From assembly GCF_932294415.1 (NCBI RefSeq), contig NC_065536.1:57351854-57415853 (forward strand): 64,000 bases of DNA, written 5' to 3'. The notes under the pieces are model-generated. The model was given only the letters and a program-made list of their open reading frames with translations, searched no databases and was not told the DNA's origin. Made by a program: the position numbers and the translations under genes. Shown here in pieces: positions 10,504 to 22,992 of the stretch. Positions within the stretch are counted from its first letter, which is position 1. The number at the start of each line of letters is the position of its first letter. Source of the DNA: Quercus robur (Eukaryota; Streptophyta; Magnoliopsida; Fagales; Fagaceae).

Positions 10504-12148
10504 CAATACCATCATATAAACAATTTTCTAGATTTTTCTCGTGATTAACGTTTACGCCTTGTTGACAGGGTTGTGTTGTCCCCTTTTTTGGGATTGGAAC
10601 CTCATTTTCATACATTTTCTTAGGGATGACTCATTTGGAACCTAAAGGTGCACTTCTTTACTAAGGAGCTTCCTTTTTTGATCCTCAATAGTATACTTCC
10701 TAACTAAGGAGCTATCAAATGTGCACTGTTCCCTTTTCTCGGATCGTCCCTTACTAAGTATTAACTGCAGTATGATTGTCTCTTGTTAAGGACTAAATAC
10801 AATACTGAGCTTTTAATCACGACTTGCTATAGGTTTTCAAAACATATTTAATATGCTCACAAAAATAATCCATTCATAATTCTAAAAAATATAAAGATAT
10901 ATTCACACATACAAGTTTCAATAAATTCAGGTTGTCCCACAAGTTTTTCATAAAATGAATAGTCAATGTGTACATCAAACATCTATAAAATATCAATTTA
11001 TATATAGGATATCAACATATTTCTTGATATGAGAATAATTTGATAATCAACACTATTTTGGGATAACTCCCAAAATTAGTAAATACCACTTACCTCTTAT
11101 TTGTAAAAATATGAAATTAACAACCCTTGAGTCACACTAAATCAGTAGAATTAGAACCTAGCAACACCAAAAATAGGTTCATCAATACTCGAATTTCCCA
11201 CTTAAAATAAGTTTTCACACTTAAATAGTTTAATCTATCAATATTAAAGCCTATAGAGATGTTAGATTCTCTGTGCCACTTTGATTGCAGTACTGAGGCT
11301 GCCTTATAATTCAAACTATATGTAGGGTCTAGTTTTGCTCAAATTTCTTTTCCCTCTCTACTGCCCAATTTCATTCCTAGTTAGTGGATGTTTTCTTTGC
11401 TAATATAGAAAGACAATGAAAGCATTATTTTAATGTCATTGGAAAGGGTATAAGAAATATCTAGATATTTTCTTTGTTGAAAATTTCTTGTTTTAAGAAG
11501 GCATCTCAACTTGCTAGTGGCTGAAAGGTCAAGACTATATTTGACGAGGAGAATAGGGGAAAACAAAAAGGCTATATGCATCATTCTTACTCCAATATAA
11601 TAACAATTATAAGTCATCTTCTCCATTAATATAAGGATAGGTGGAGATTGACAGGTCAAACACATGCCTAGAAGTCCTTTTTCTTTTAATATATTGATAG
11701 GTTAGGTTTTATAAAGTGATGCCTATTATCCTATTAGCTACTAAAGTAATTTCAAGCATTCTCTTTCCTGCAAACATAGGACAAGTCTAGCCATTGAATA
11801 TTCAACTCCCTAAATTTAGAGCTAAAGGAAACCATATCTGCTGAAGTCTCACGTTCAACTGCAAAGCAGAAAAAAATAAGTTGTTCAACCGTGTGTTGCG
11901 GCTAAAACAAAAGAAAATCTTTTATATATATATACACGTGTATCTTAAGAGGTAAAATGCTAGGGTTTTTAAAAGCTTATCAATGCCTATATATTTACTT
12001 ATGCCACCTCACTTGGACTTCATATTCCATAGTATTTATCTTATCTTTAATATCTTAGGCTCAAATAAATTAAATCCATTTAATTGTAGGCCTCATTTTT
12101 AATTTACGTATAATAATTAAATTGATATCAAAATTATGGGGTGTTACA
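10015..12148 (-). repeat. 3' LTR of the gypsy element
   Basis: 2134 bases with TGTAAC / GTTACA ends, matching 16967-20058 once the nested solo LTR there is removed. The two LTRs differ at many scattered positions, so this insertion is clearly older than the gag-only element at 38258-44133. It contains a G-run near 10292 and a (TA)n tract near 10478-10503. Confidence 0.93.
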
Positions 12149-13531
12149 TCCTTCCCTCCTTAAAAAAATTTCGTCCTCGAAATTGTACATACCTTCGTTA
12201 ACGAACAACTCTGGATAATTTGATTTCATCTCATCTTCTCGCTCCCAAGATGCCTCCTCCACTGTGTGATTCTTCCAAATGACCTTAACTAATGATATGG
12301 TCTTGGTGCATAGCACTTGATCCTAGCAGTCAAGAATTTGGATTGAAACTTCCTTATAAGTCAAGTTGTCTTTGATCTTGAGTGGCTCATAGTTCAAAAT
12401 ATGTGAAGGATTCGGGATGTACTTCCTCAACATGGAAACATGAAACACATTATGCACTCTTGCAAGTGTAGGCAGTAAGGCCAACTCGTAGGCAACTTTA
12501 CCAATGCATTTTAGGATCTCAAATGGACCAACAAATCTGGGACTCAACTTCCCCTTCTTCCCAAATCTCATCACACCCTTCATTAGGGCGCCTTTCAAAA
12601 ATACCATATCTCCAACTTCAAATTCTACTTCCCTTCTCAAGTTGTCATAATAACTCTTTTGTCGACTTTGTGCTGTTTGCAACCTTTCATGAATCAGATT
12701 AATCTTCTCAAATGTCATCTGAATGATTTCTGATCCCAACAATTTTCTCTCACCAACCTCTTTCCAACACAATGGGGACCTGCATTTTCTACCATATAAA
12801 GCCTCATAGGGAGCCATATCAATACTAGAGTGGTAACTATTATTATAGGAAAATTCCACTAAAGACAAGTATTTTTCCCAACTTCCTTTGAAATCCAATA
12901 CACAAGCCCTTAAAATATCCTCCAAAGTCCTAATAATCCTTTCTGATAGTTCATCTATTTGTGGGTGGAAGGCTATACTAAAGCTAAGATTAGTACCCAA
13001 AGCTTAATGTAGACTTTCCCAAAACTTTGAGGTGAATCTTGGATCTCAATCAAACACAATTGATGCTAGAACTCCATAAAGACTCACAATCTCATCAATA
13101 TATATCTGTGCTAGCTGATCAAGTGAGTAATTCATCTTAACCAGAATAAAATGTGCTGTTTTTGTCATCCTGTCCACAATTACCCAAATGGCCTCATGTC
13201 CCTTAGGAGATCTTGGCAAACCAGTCACAAAATCCATACATATATACTCCCACTTCCATTCGGGAATGGGAAGTGGTTGCAGCAATCCTGAACGTTTCTG
13301 GTGTAGTGCCTTAATTTGTTGGCAAGTCAAGCATTGCTCTACAAATTGAGCTATCTCTCTCTTCATGTTATTCCACCAATAAGTTTCTCGAATGTCACGA
13401 TACATTTTAATGCTACTAGGGTGCACTGAGTATGGGGTACGATGTGCTTCTTCCATAATCTCCTTCTTTAATGCAAAATCATTTGGCACACAAAGTCTAT
13501 TTCCACACCTCAAAACACCATCATTAGACAC
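12134..13531 (-). pseudogene. Gypsy integrase with C-terminal chromodomain (broken)
   Basis: Reading down from 13531: an HHCC zinc-binding region (HRTPYSVHPSS ... CLTCQQIK), then the core domain (YICMDFVTGLPRSPKG, WVIVDRMTKTAHF). After two stops comes the rest of the core and the GPY/F-type region (GPFEILKCIGKVAYELALL), then a chromodomain part (VIWKNHTVEEASWE). All pieces are in one frame. It is broken by TGA at 13046-13048, where the family has Arg, by a second stop near 13003, and by one stop between the 12323 and 12316 segments. These fit C-to-T decay on the coding strand. The enzyme would have inserted the cDNA, and the chromodomain would have steered it to heterochromatin. Confidence 0.88.
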
Positions 13532-13582
13532 ATTAAATCCTGGTCTCTTCTCTTCTTGTACTTCTCCTATGATCTTTACAAT

Positions 13583-15213
13583 TTATGCATCATCAACCTG
13601 TGAAATCTTAATCTTTTCGATCAAAGTGGGTTGTATTGTCAGACTGGCCATAAAGGCTTGGGAATCACCCATACCAATTTCAATTCCCATCCTCTCCAAG
13701 TCATTAATAATCTCCTTTTGAGTAGTTAACAAGGCAACTAAGAAACCAGAGGACTTCCAACTAAGTGCATCAGCTACCACATTAGCCTTGCCTAGATGGT
13801 AATTGATTGAGCAATTATAATCTTTAATCAACTCAAGCCACCTTCATTGTCTCATGTTCAACTCTTTCTGAGTAAAGAAGTACTTCAAGCTCTTATGATC
13901 TGTAAAAATCTCACACCTTTCACCATACAAATAATGTCTCCAAATCTTCAATGCAAACACCACTGTAGCTAACTCCAAGTCATGAGTGGGATAATTTTGT
14001 TCATAACTCTTTAATTGGCGGGAAGCATAAGTTATGACTTTACCATGCTGCATCAACACACAACCAAGCCCTTTTCTTGAAGCATCACTATAAATGACAA
14101 AGCCTCCCAAGTTGCTAGGGATAGTTAGTATTGGTGCAGTGATCAACCTTTGCTTAAGTTATTGAAAACTCTTTTCACATTCTTCTGTCCACACAAACTT
14201 GGCATTCTTACGGGTTAGTTGAGTCAATGGGACTGCAATATGGGAAAATCCCTCTACAAACCTCCTATAATAGCCAGCAAGGCCTAAATAGCTTCTAACC
14301 TCACTCACATTCATCGGTCTTGCCCAATTAATCACAGCTTCAACCTTACTAGGGTCTACAGAATCCCTTCCTCAGATATCACATGCCCTAGGAACACCAC
14401 TTGATCAAGCCAAAATTCACACTTTTTAAACTTCGCATATAGCTTCTTCTCCCTCAAAATTTGAAAAACAATTTTCAAGTGCTCTTCATGTTATTCCATA
14501 CTTTTGGAGAAAATTAGAATATCATCAATAAAAACAATAACAAAGTGGTCTAGGTACTTATGAAACACCCTATTCATCAAGTCCATAAATGTAGCAGGAG
14601 TATTGGTCAATCCAAAAGGCATTGCCAAGAATTCATAGTGCCCATACCTAGTCCTGAAAGCTGTCTCGGGTATGTCTTCACTCTCGATTTTCAACCAGTG
14701 ATACCCAGAACGAAGGTCAATCTTAGAGAAGACTTGTACCCCTTGCAATTGATCAAATAGGTCACCAATACAAGGGAGAGGGTATTTGTTTCTCACAGTA
14801 ACCCGGTTTAACTCACAGTAGTCAATATACAACCTCATAGTCTCATCCTTCTTTTTCGCAAATAAAACTGGTGCACCCCAAGGAGATGCACTTGGTCTGA
14901 TGAACCCTTTATCAAGGAGTTCTTGTAATTGTTCCTTGAGTTCTTTAAGTTCAGTTGGTGCCATCCTATATGGTGCTTTCGATATAGGAGAAGTTCCAGG
15001 GAGCAAATCAATGGAGAATTCAATCTCCCTATTTATAGGTATCCCTCGTAGGTTTTCAGGAAAGACATCAAGAAACTCCCTCACAACAGGGATATCATCC
15101 AACTTCAATACCTCTTTCCTAGTGTCCACCACATGAGCTAGGTACCCTTGGCATCCTTTCCATAATAAACGCTTAGCTCGAAGGGCTGATATCACCCTAG
15201 GTAAAGCATGCAT
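13583..15213 (-). pseudogene. Gypsy reverse transcriptase and RNase H (broken)
   Basis: The reverse transcriptase runs from about 15213 to 14491 with the expected blocks: the [14 protein letters not shown] region, the [11 protein letters not shown] catalytic strand, and the active-site box FIDD in [11 protein letters not shown]. RNase H follows at 14146-13844 ([15 protein letters not shown], then [11 protein letters not shown]). A link to integrase lies at 13831-13583. Stops and a frame change between 14490 and 14147 and near 13840 break the polyprotein. Confidence 0.9.
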
Positions 15214-15626
15214 CCTAGAGCCTTAAACCGAAATTCGGGTTCTCCTAGAGGCCGAAACACCACTTCTTTTCTAAAACAATCTACACTAGCATGATAAGCC
15301 GCCAACCAGTCCATTCCCAAAATTACATCATAGTCATACATGTCCATCAAAATTAAGTCTGCTAAAATTTCCCTATCCTCAATTTGGATGACACAAGACT
15401 TAAGCATAGAATTACACACCAAAGAATCACCCATAGGTGTGGCCACACACAAGTCATAATCCATAAGTCCAGGTTTCTTATCACATAACTTAGCATATCG
15501 AGAGGAGATAAAAGAGTGTGTAGATCCAGAATCAAATAGAGTTTTAGTAAAGTTTGAGAATAATGGGAGGATACCTGTAACCACAATATCTGAAGCTTGA
15601 ACGTCTTGTGGTGTGAGTGTAAACAC
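15192..15626 (-). pseudogene. Gypsy aspartic protease domain
   Basis: The frame contains the retropepsin active-site triad in TLFDSGSTHSFIS and the later DVILGMDWLAAYHASVDC block. It would have cut the Gag-Pol polyprotein. It overlaps the start of the reverse-transcriptase segment in another frame, pointing to an indel near 15192-15213. Confidence 0.88.
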
Positions 15627-15706
15627 TCTCCCTTGTGCCTTCCTCCTCTAGTCATCCTTTCTAGGTTGTGCTATTGAGTTTTGTTGAGGAGATGTACAGT
15701 TTCTAG

Positions 15707-16736
15707 CTAAGTGTCTTGTCTTCCCACAATTATAGCAAGCCTTTCCTTCAAAGAAACATGTCTTATCTCCACGAAACCTTCCACACATAAGGTAAGCATT
15801 CGAACTTCTACCTTGAGCATTCTGGGGTGGATTCTTATTTTCTGGCTTATTTGATGATGAATTACTCCCAAACCTCCCAACAGATCCTTTCTTGTTCCAA
15901 TGACCTTAAGCATTGTCTTGTCGAAAGCCTGTTTGTCCAGTGTTTCTAGGTGGGTTCTCATTCCTAACATTGTTCTTGAAATCTTCCTCCAGACTCATAG
16001 CTCTCTTAACTGACTCTGCATAATTATCAACCCCTGATGCAATCAGATGGTGTCAAAGTCTCTCATTCAACCCCTTTTGAAATTTGCTTGCTTTCTTCAC
16101 CTCAGTAAGGATTAAGTGGGGTCCAAAGCGAGATAACTCGATGAATTTAGCTGCATATTGCTCAACAATTGTACTTGCACCAAATCAGCAAATTCCCTCT
16201 CTTTTCGTTCCCGAACCACCTCAAGGAAGTAGTTATCATAGAAAACTCCTTTAAATTTCTCCCAAGTGATGGGGTTTTTCTCAGTGTCCATTCCCTCCAA
16301 AATGGCTTTAGTTGATCTCCACCAACGCTCAGCTTCTCCAATCAACTTGAAAGTTGCAAACTGCACCTTTTGAGAGTCAGTGCAATCTAAAGCTTCTAAT
16401 AACTTCTCCATCTGCAAGAACTAGTTCTCAACTTCCGTGGGATTTGGCTTCCCATCAAAAGAATGGGGGATTTTGCTTCATAAAAGTCTCAAAAGAGCAA
16501 CTAGCCCTTGCCTTTACTCTACCTGCGCCTCTACTAGCAGCATGGATCAACCTGTCCAACAGTCAGGCAGCAACTTCATCCAAAAGATCAGTGCGTGTCA
16601 TCCTAGGATGTTTATTATCTCTCAAGTTTTGAGTGACTTCAACCTCAGTATCAACCTTTGCTTTGGTTGACCTTCGCAAATTAACAATAAGTTCCTCACT
16701 ATTAGAATTAGCTACTCTCTTCTTTTTGGGTGGCAT
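15707..16736 (-). pseudogene. Gypsy gag (broken)
   Basis: The gag start is probably the ATG at 16736 (MPPKKKRVANSNSEEL). The best-preserved capsid part, at 16417-16112, reads MQMEKLLEALDCTDSQKVQF then KLIGEAERWW, the retrotransposon-gag pattern. The zinc-knuckle region, near 15710-15800, is out of clean frame. Several stops and shifts are present. Confidence 0.85.
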
Positions 16737-16966
16737 GATACCTTGTTAACAAAGAAATCGAGAAATTTTTTGGTGCAACATTTATTACTACTAAACATAA
16801 GAAGTAACATTGCCAAAATTATTTAAAATATCTCATCAAACATAACCTAGATACCAATTGCTCTGTCAAAAAAATTAAGATCATAACCTAGTTTCAAGTG
16901 TCAATAGGATCATAACCTAGTTTTCAAGTGTCTACAGAATCATATCCTAAGCTCTGATACCACAAT

Positions 16967-19900
16967 TGTAACGTTCCAAAATCATAAACAATAAAAGTCT
17001 ATTCAATCTAAAATAATCCATAAAAATATTAAATAAATGTAACTAGCAACCTAAAATCTCATCACAAATGTCAAAACTCTAATCCACCAAAAATAAAACA
17101 TCCTCAAAATAATTCTCCAGTATAATGTTTAATGCCATAAAAATAATGATAAAAATCTTTAGTTCCACAAAATAATTCGTAACTGTTGTTTTCCAAGAAT
17201 CTCTACTCCAATAATCCCTCTAACGTATCTATAAGGGGAAATAAAGGGGGTGAGATAACTCAATTAGTGGAACTCACTAACATTGGGGTGTGGGAACAAA
17301 CCTTTCAAATAAATAATTCTTACAACAAATTCATAACTTGAAATTCATCAATATTTTGTGATAGGCCAAAAACGTATTGACCCCTTGTGATGAATTAATT
17401 GATTAATTAGTCAAGTTTATTAATTAATCAAATTAACATGCAATGTACGTGGTAGCACAAACAAATCACCAATTAAACTAAGTATGCAGCGGAAATTAAA
17501 TTGACACGGTGATTTGTTTACAAATGGGGAAAACCTACACGGCAAAAACTCCACCGGGTGATTTTAAGGTAACCACTCCCAAGAATCTACTATTATCAAA
17601 ACAAGCGGTTACAAGTAAAGGAATCTCAGTACCTTCTACCAACCTACAGGTAAACCCTTACCCCAATACCTAATTGGACTTGTTCTATTGTGACAATCTC
17701 TCCTTTTCAATGCACAGCTCCCAGTACATGACTAACTAATTGCGCGGATCCCAGTACGCGACTTGATCACCAACTTGAGAAGGATGTTGGCTGCAAAGTT
17801 TTTTTATTCATCACATGATGAAGATCATGAAGTTGCTTGGTCACAAAACCCTACGGTGTACAAACACAGCAGCTTCTTGAAGAGAAAGAAGAACTAGGGC
17901 AAACTAGGTTTCCAGTCACACCTTTCTTCATACTTGTGGAACTGTGCTCTTGTGCAACTTCTATAACCTTTTACAACCCTCAAAATAATCCTTATATATA
18001 TTTAGGGTTGTGAGAAAAGAAAGCCCAAATATACATTCACGGATTGGATTGAAATCAGCTCTAAAAAACTAGATTTCATAAACCTCAATAGATAGCCATC
18101 TATCGAGCTAGCTGTCGAGCCACAGGCTTCAGTAGCTTTTTAAATCTCGATAGATGCTAGTTGTCGAGCTAGCTATCGAGATTTAAAATCCTGCACTTTC
18201 TCACTTGATTCTTGGACAGACTTGCATGGCTTTAACACTTGAACTTGAAACCTTGTTTCTTGAAGCATTAAACACATCCTAAATTTACCCAATTACAAGT
18301 AAAGTGCGTTTTGTCAAAGGATTAACCAATTACATAAAATGTTGACATATGTTCCTAACATTGAATCACATATGTCATAACATTTTGTTATCAAATATTT
18401 CACATAAAAAATTATCTTTATATTGTGAGCCATCATAATATATATATATATATATATATAATTTCCTAGGTTTTTCTCGTAGTCAACGTTTATGTCCCGT
18501 TGACAGGGTTGTGATGTCCCATTTTTGGGACTAGAATCTCCTTTTCACACCTCTTCTTAGGGGTGGCTCCTTTGGAACCTAAAGGTGCACTCTCTTGCTA
18601 AGGAGCTTCCTTTTTGGATCCTCAATAGTATACTCCCTTGCTAAGGAACTATCAAATGTGCACTGTCCCTTTTTCTAGGACCGTCCCTTGCTAAGGACTA
18701 ACTGCAATATGATTGTCCCTTGCTAAGAACTAAATACAATACTAAGCTTTTAATCATGACTTGCCATAGGTTTTCAAAACATATTCAATATGCTCACAAA
18801 AATAATCCATTCATAATTCTCAAAAATATAAATATATATTCACACATACAAGATTAAATAAATTCAGGTTGTCTCACAAGTTTTTCATAAAACAAATAGT
18901 TAATGTGCACATCAAACATTTATAAAATATCAATTTATATATAGAATATTAACATATTTCTTGATATGAGAATAGTTTGATAATCAACACTATTTTGGGA
19001 AAACCCCCAAAATTAGTAAACACCACTTACCTCTTATTTGCAAAAATATGAAATCAACCACCCTTGAGTCACACTAAATCAGTAGAATTAGAACCTAGCA
19101 ACACCAAAAATAGGTTCATCAATACACGAATTTCCCACTTAAATCAGTTTTCACATTTAAATAGTTTAATCTATCAATATTAAAGCCTACCACTCTGATT
19201 GCGGTACTGAGGCTGCCTTATAATTCAAACTTTATGTAGGGCCTAGTTTTGCTCAAATTTCTTTTCCCTTTCTACTGCCCAATTTCATTCCTAGTTAGTG
19301 GACATTTTCTTTGCTAATATAGAAAGACAATGAAAGCATTATTTTGATGTCATTGGAAAGGGTATAAGAAATATCTAGATATTTTCTTTGTTGGAAATTT
19401 CTTGTTTTAAGAAGGCATCTCAACCTACTAGTGGCTGAAAGGTCAATACTATATTTGACAAGGAGAATAGGGGAAAACAAAAAGGCTATATGCATCATTC
19501 TTACTCCAATATAATAACAATTATAAGTCATCTTCTCCATTAATATGATGATAGGTGGAGATTGATAGGTCAAACACATGCCTAGAAGTCTTTTTTCTTT
19601 TAATATATTGATAGGTTAGGTTTTATAAAGTGATGCCTATTATCCTATTAGATACTAAAGTAACTTCAAGCGCAGCTCTTTCTTGCAAACGTGGGACAAG
19701 TCTAGCCATTGAATATTCAACTCCCTAAATTTAGAGCAAAAGGAAACCATACCTGTTGCAATCTCACATTCAGCCGCAAAGCAGGAAAAAATAAGTTGTT
19801 CAACCGTGTGTTGCAGCTAAAACAAAATAAAATCTTTTATATATATACATGTATCTTAAGAGATAAAAGGCTAGGATTTTTAAAAGCTTATAAAGGCCCA

Positions 19901-20058
19901 TATATTTACTTATGCCACCTCACTTGGGCTTCATATTCCATAGTATTTATCTCATCTTTAATATCTTAGGTCCAAATCAATTAAATCCATTTAATTGTAG
20001 GCCTCCTTTTTAATTTACGTATAATAATTAAATTGATATCAAAATTATGGATGTTATA
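16967..20058 (-). repeat. 5' LTR of the gypsy element, interrupted
   Basis: The true LTR is 16967-17358 plus 18388-20058, about 2063 bases. It is split by a solo LTR with its TTTTG duplication. The outer end reads TGTTATA instead of TGTTACA, a point change in the terminal inverted repeat. Confidence 0.92.
17359..18382 (-). mobile_element. Solo LTR nested in the gypsy 5' LTR
   Basis: 1024 bases from TGATAGGCC to GTCATAACA, flanked by TTTTG at 17354-17358 and 18383-18387. The other gypsy LTR shows the uninterrupted site (TTTTGTCATCAAATA near 10413). No primer-binding site or coding region remains, so it is the product of LTR-LTR recombination. The minus orientation is inferred from a TATA box (TATATATAAGG on the minus strand, about 17990-18003) and a TTTCCGCTGC block shared with the LTR at 31802. 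A TCGA-containing array lies at 18085-18190. Confidence 0.9.
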
Positions 20059-20063
20059 GATAG

Positions 20064-20364
20064 CGAGGAAGCAGAAATCATGGCTTGTAGGAAAGCTTTG
20101 GAATTTGCAATTGATGCAGGTTTCACAGAGTTGTCCATTGGGTCACATTCTGAACAATATACAATGCTAGCTTCAGGGACTTGGATGGTACACGGTTGGC
20201 TTTCTCAAGCGTAGTGCAAATTCAGTGGCCCAGTACGTTAGATATGTAGACGATGAACTGATTTGGTTAGAGGATTCTCCTCCATTTGTGCCATGGAAGC
20301 TTTGTAATTTGATTGTACTCATATTCAGCAATAAATGACAAATGAGTTTGGCTTCAAAAAAAAG
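20064..20364 (+). mobile_element. 5'-truncated LINE remnant, part 2 (RNase H and tail)
   Basis: This continues part 1 after the gypsy insertion. The frame reads DSEEAEIMACRKALEFAIDA then GFTELSIGS, the middle of a plant LINE-type RNase H domain. A short A-rich tail (A8 near 20357-20364) ends the element. The frame is broken after about 50 codons. Confidence 0.75.
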
Positions 20365-22100
20365 ACTTGGATAAAATCGATATGCAAGAGCTAGACTTCA
20401 CCATTCAAAAGTACTAGAAAACACATAAGATGTTATAGAGAGAATTCTATGAGGTAGATAAAAGTTTCTATCAAAATTAATCAAGATTCGTATTTCCACA
20501 ATAATATCTTGGTACTATTTATTGAAAATGATCAAGATAATATGGCCATATTATCTTGAAATTGGAAAAAAGGGGGGGGGGGGTGGAATTGAATTTGTTT
20601 TTGCTAGGAGGTCCTGCACATGGTTATGGTTGATTGCGTTGTGTGTTAATGAAATACATTCTCAATCGATAATTGTCCCAAAACAAAAATTCATTGAAGC
20701 TTTAACATCGAATCTCATGTGTTGCACGTTTTTATCTTATAATGCATATATGATAGTAAAGGGACTTATTTGTGTTCATGTTAGGGCATACAATTTTATC
20801 TGCAGGTGAAAAGGATTAATGGTTAATATTTTTTCTCTTTAGATGGCACATTGGTATAAAATAGAGCTCTATGCACTAAATCTTTTAATGGACTTTTCAG
20901 TTCACACATCCCCTTTTCCCTTTTTAAGTGACTTTTTGTAAAAAAATTATTGTGTGGTAGGTGGAATTGATTTTGTGGAATCTCAAGGAAAAAGAGGGGT
21001 ATTTTGTAGGAAAAAGAAAAACTTTACTTGGTATCCAAGAGCAAGTGATGGTAGACTAACTTATGAAGAACTGTACAAAATGCAAGCCCACTATTTGTGT
21101 TGATTTGCTAGCTAATTCCAATTACTCTAACCATGTTGTCTCTTCCTTGTAGATGATTGCAGGATATTGGTTTCCCTTCCCTAGGTTCGGATCAACCACT
21201 ATTTCGTGAAGCCAACAAATGTGGGAACAAATTAGCTAGGATGAGCACTATCCAAACTAGTGATTTTGTGATGTATGATAGTCCAATATTTAAATGGTCT
21301 ATATGTCAATAAAACTTGTCCTGAAACTCAGATTAGCTCTTTAGTTTTAATAAATTTCCATCTTCTACCAAAAAATAAATAAATAAAGACAGTGAGGTTT
21401 CAAGTTTGGGCAAGAGAGAAAAATTGAAACAGAATTTTAGTTATTCCATTACTGAATCATGTGTTCTATCTTCTACTTTTACAATTCCCTCCTATTTTTA
21501 CTCTCAATTCAGCAATCCCATTATCAAATTATTTGTCAATTTGACACCCTCATTATTGAATAACTCCTCTCTACTCAGTCGCCCTAAACTTCACACATCA
21601 TAAAATATTTTATGATAAACATTCCTATCCATAATATTGGGCAATTGTAAAAATATAGGCCTGGTTGGATTCCACTTTCTTCACTTTTTCATTTTTCTTC
21701 TCTCTTAACCAAATAAAGGAAAGCTAATATAGTAATATTTCCCTTCCCTTCTCTCTTCTTTCCACCATCAGTGTCAAGGAAAAAGAAAAACTCTACTTAA
21801 AAAAACGCGTGCTAGACTAAAGAGGTTACTTTTCCAGAAAGTCAAACACGTGTGCTAGACTTCTCTTTGAACTTTGTTTATGGGTCTATGTTGGGCCTTT
21901 GGTTTTTTGATTAAAAACAACATTATCACAATTGTCGGGAGGGTTTTTTCTTTTTCTCCAATTTATTCATTTTTCTCAACTTACTTATAATTTGTTTTGA
22001 AACTTGTCCATTCATAGGTATTGTTGTACTTTTGCCTAATTTATTTTCAAAGTAAAATAAGCCTATAAAAATAAACTCTTTCAAATACATATTAACTAAT
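20365..22100. other. Intergenic; no gene recognised
   Basis: AT-rich sequence with a G11 run near 20573-20583. Short open frames here lack any recognisable domain. Confidence 0.5.
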
Positions 22101-22270
22101 AGAAAAATGCTATGTTCATAACATTTTCACAATAAATTCTAAGTGACATGTTGTAATTGGTTGTAATAGATAGGCAAAAAAATAATTTAAGTTATAGATT
22201 TAAATTAGAACCAATAACTACTTACCATCTATGATTTGTTGTGAAAATATTGTGAATGTAGCCCTCTTCT
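22101..22270. mobile_element. MITE
   Basis: A 170-base element with imperfect terminal inverted repeats: AGAAAAATGCTATGTTCAT at the left and the complement of ATGTAGCCCTCTTCT at the right, with inner parts CATAACATTTTCACAA / TTGTGAAAATATTGTGAATG. It is the same family as the element at 32890-44842 that was split by a LINE. Confidence 0.75.
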
Positions 22271-22333
22271 TTTTAGTAATATAGTATGCTATCCTTAATT
22301 AGGAGAGCCAGGTTCCTCTCTCAATCATCAAAT

Positions 22334-22366
<33 letters not shown>

Positions 22367-22627
22367 AGTTTCAAAATGCTAAAATAGAAAATGGTTTTTT
22401 TTTTTTTTTTCAACTCCAGAAAATGAACAATTATGGAAAGTGGGAAGTGTTTGATAGATATTACATCCCACTTTCGATTGACTAATAAGATACGAAATTT
22501 CCATTCCGTTTGACCACAAAGAAAGTTCAAAGATTTATTTTAGGTTTCACACGGAAACTTGCATGATATTTCAATGAAAATGAAAAAGGCATCAGTATGG
22601 TTGTTGGAAAGTTCAAAGAGTTTAAGG

Positions 22628-22771
22628 GGTGTTTGGTACATGTTTTCAAATAACAATTTTTAGTTTTTAAACAGCATTACACGTATTTTCACACATTTTT
22701 TCACCCACACATATTTCTACTCATGTTTTCAAACAACAATTTTCAGTTTTTAAGTGCATGTACCAAACACC
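22628..22771. mobile_element. Small hAT-like MITE
   Basis: 144 bases with a perfect 15-base terminal inverted repeat, GGTGTTTGGTACATG and CATGTACCAAACACC, and further inner similarity (TTTTCAAATAACAATTTTTAG near each end). It lies about 220 bases upstream of the TIR-NB-LRR start. No clear target duplication was found. Confidence 0.78.
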
Positions 22772-22992
22772 GCCTGGTCATACCATAAGCAATGTAAAAG
22801 TATCAATATGGCACTTAAAAGTTCAAAGAGTTGGTGGTCACACCCAAAGCAAGCCACCTTTAAAGGATCCTCTTGCTTGCATTCACCCTCTTCCTAATTT
22901 GTCATTCACTTTCTTGAATTATATTGACAACCCCTTCACAGTTTTCTTTCTCCTCCTTTCAGATCTTTACAATTGTCTGTTCATAAATCTTG

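Larger units (their letters stand above)
10015..20058 (-). mobile_element. Ty3/gypsy chromovirus (Tekay/Del-like), decayed, with both LTRs
   Basis: The element reads on the minus strand: 5' LTR 20058-16967, primer-binding site at 16962-16951 (TGGTATCAGAGC), gag from 16736, protease, reverse transcriptase, RNase H, integrase and chromodomain down to 12134, a polypurine tract at 12161-12149 (AAGGAGGGAAGGA on the minus strand), and 3' LTR 12148-10015. The five-base duplication GATAG flanks it (10010-10014 and 20059-20063). Gene order with integrase after RNase H and a C-terminal chromodomain identifies a chromovirus. Several in-frame stops make it non-autonomous. A solo LTR of another family sits inside its 5' LTR. 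Confidence 0.95.

Noticed and set aside
11381..11665. Open frame of 94 codons, with a near copy at 19295-19579
   Set aside because: Both lie at the same place in the two gypsy LTRs. The similarity reflects LTR identity, and there is no protein domain.
22336..22530. Minus-strand frame ending in poly-Phe
   Set aside because: Created by A/T homopolymer runs.
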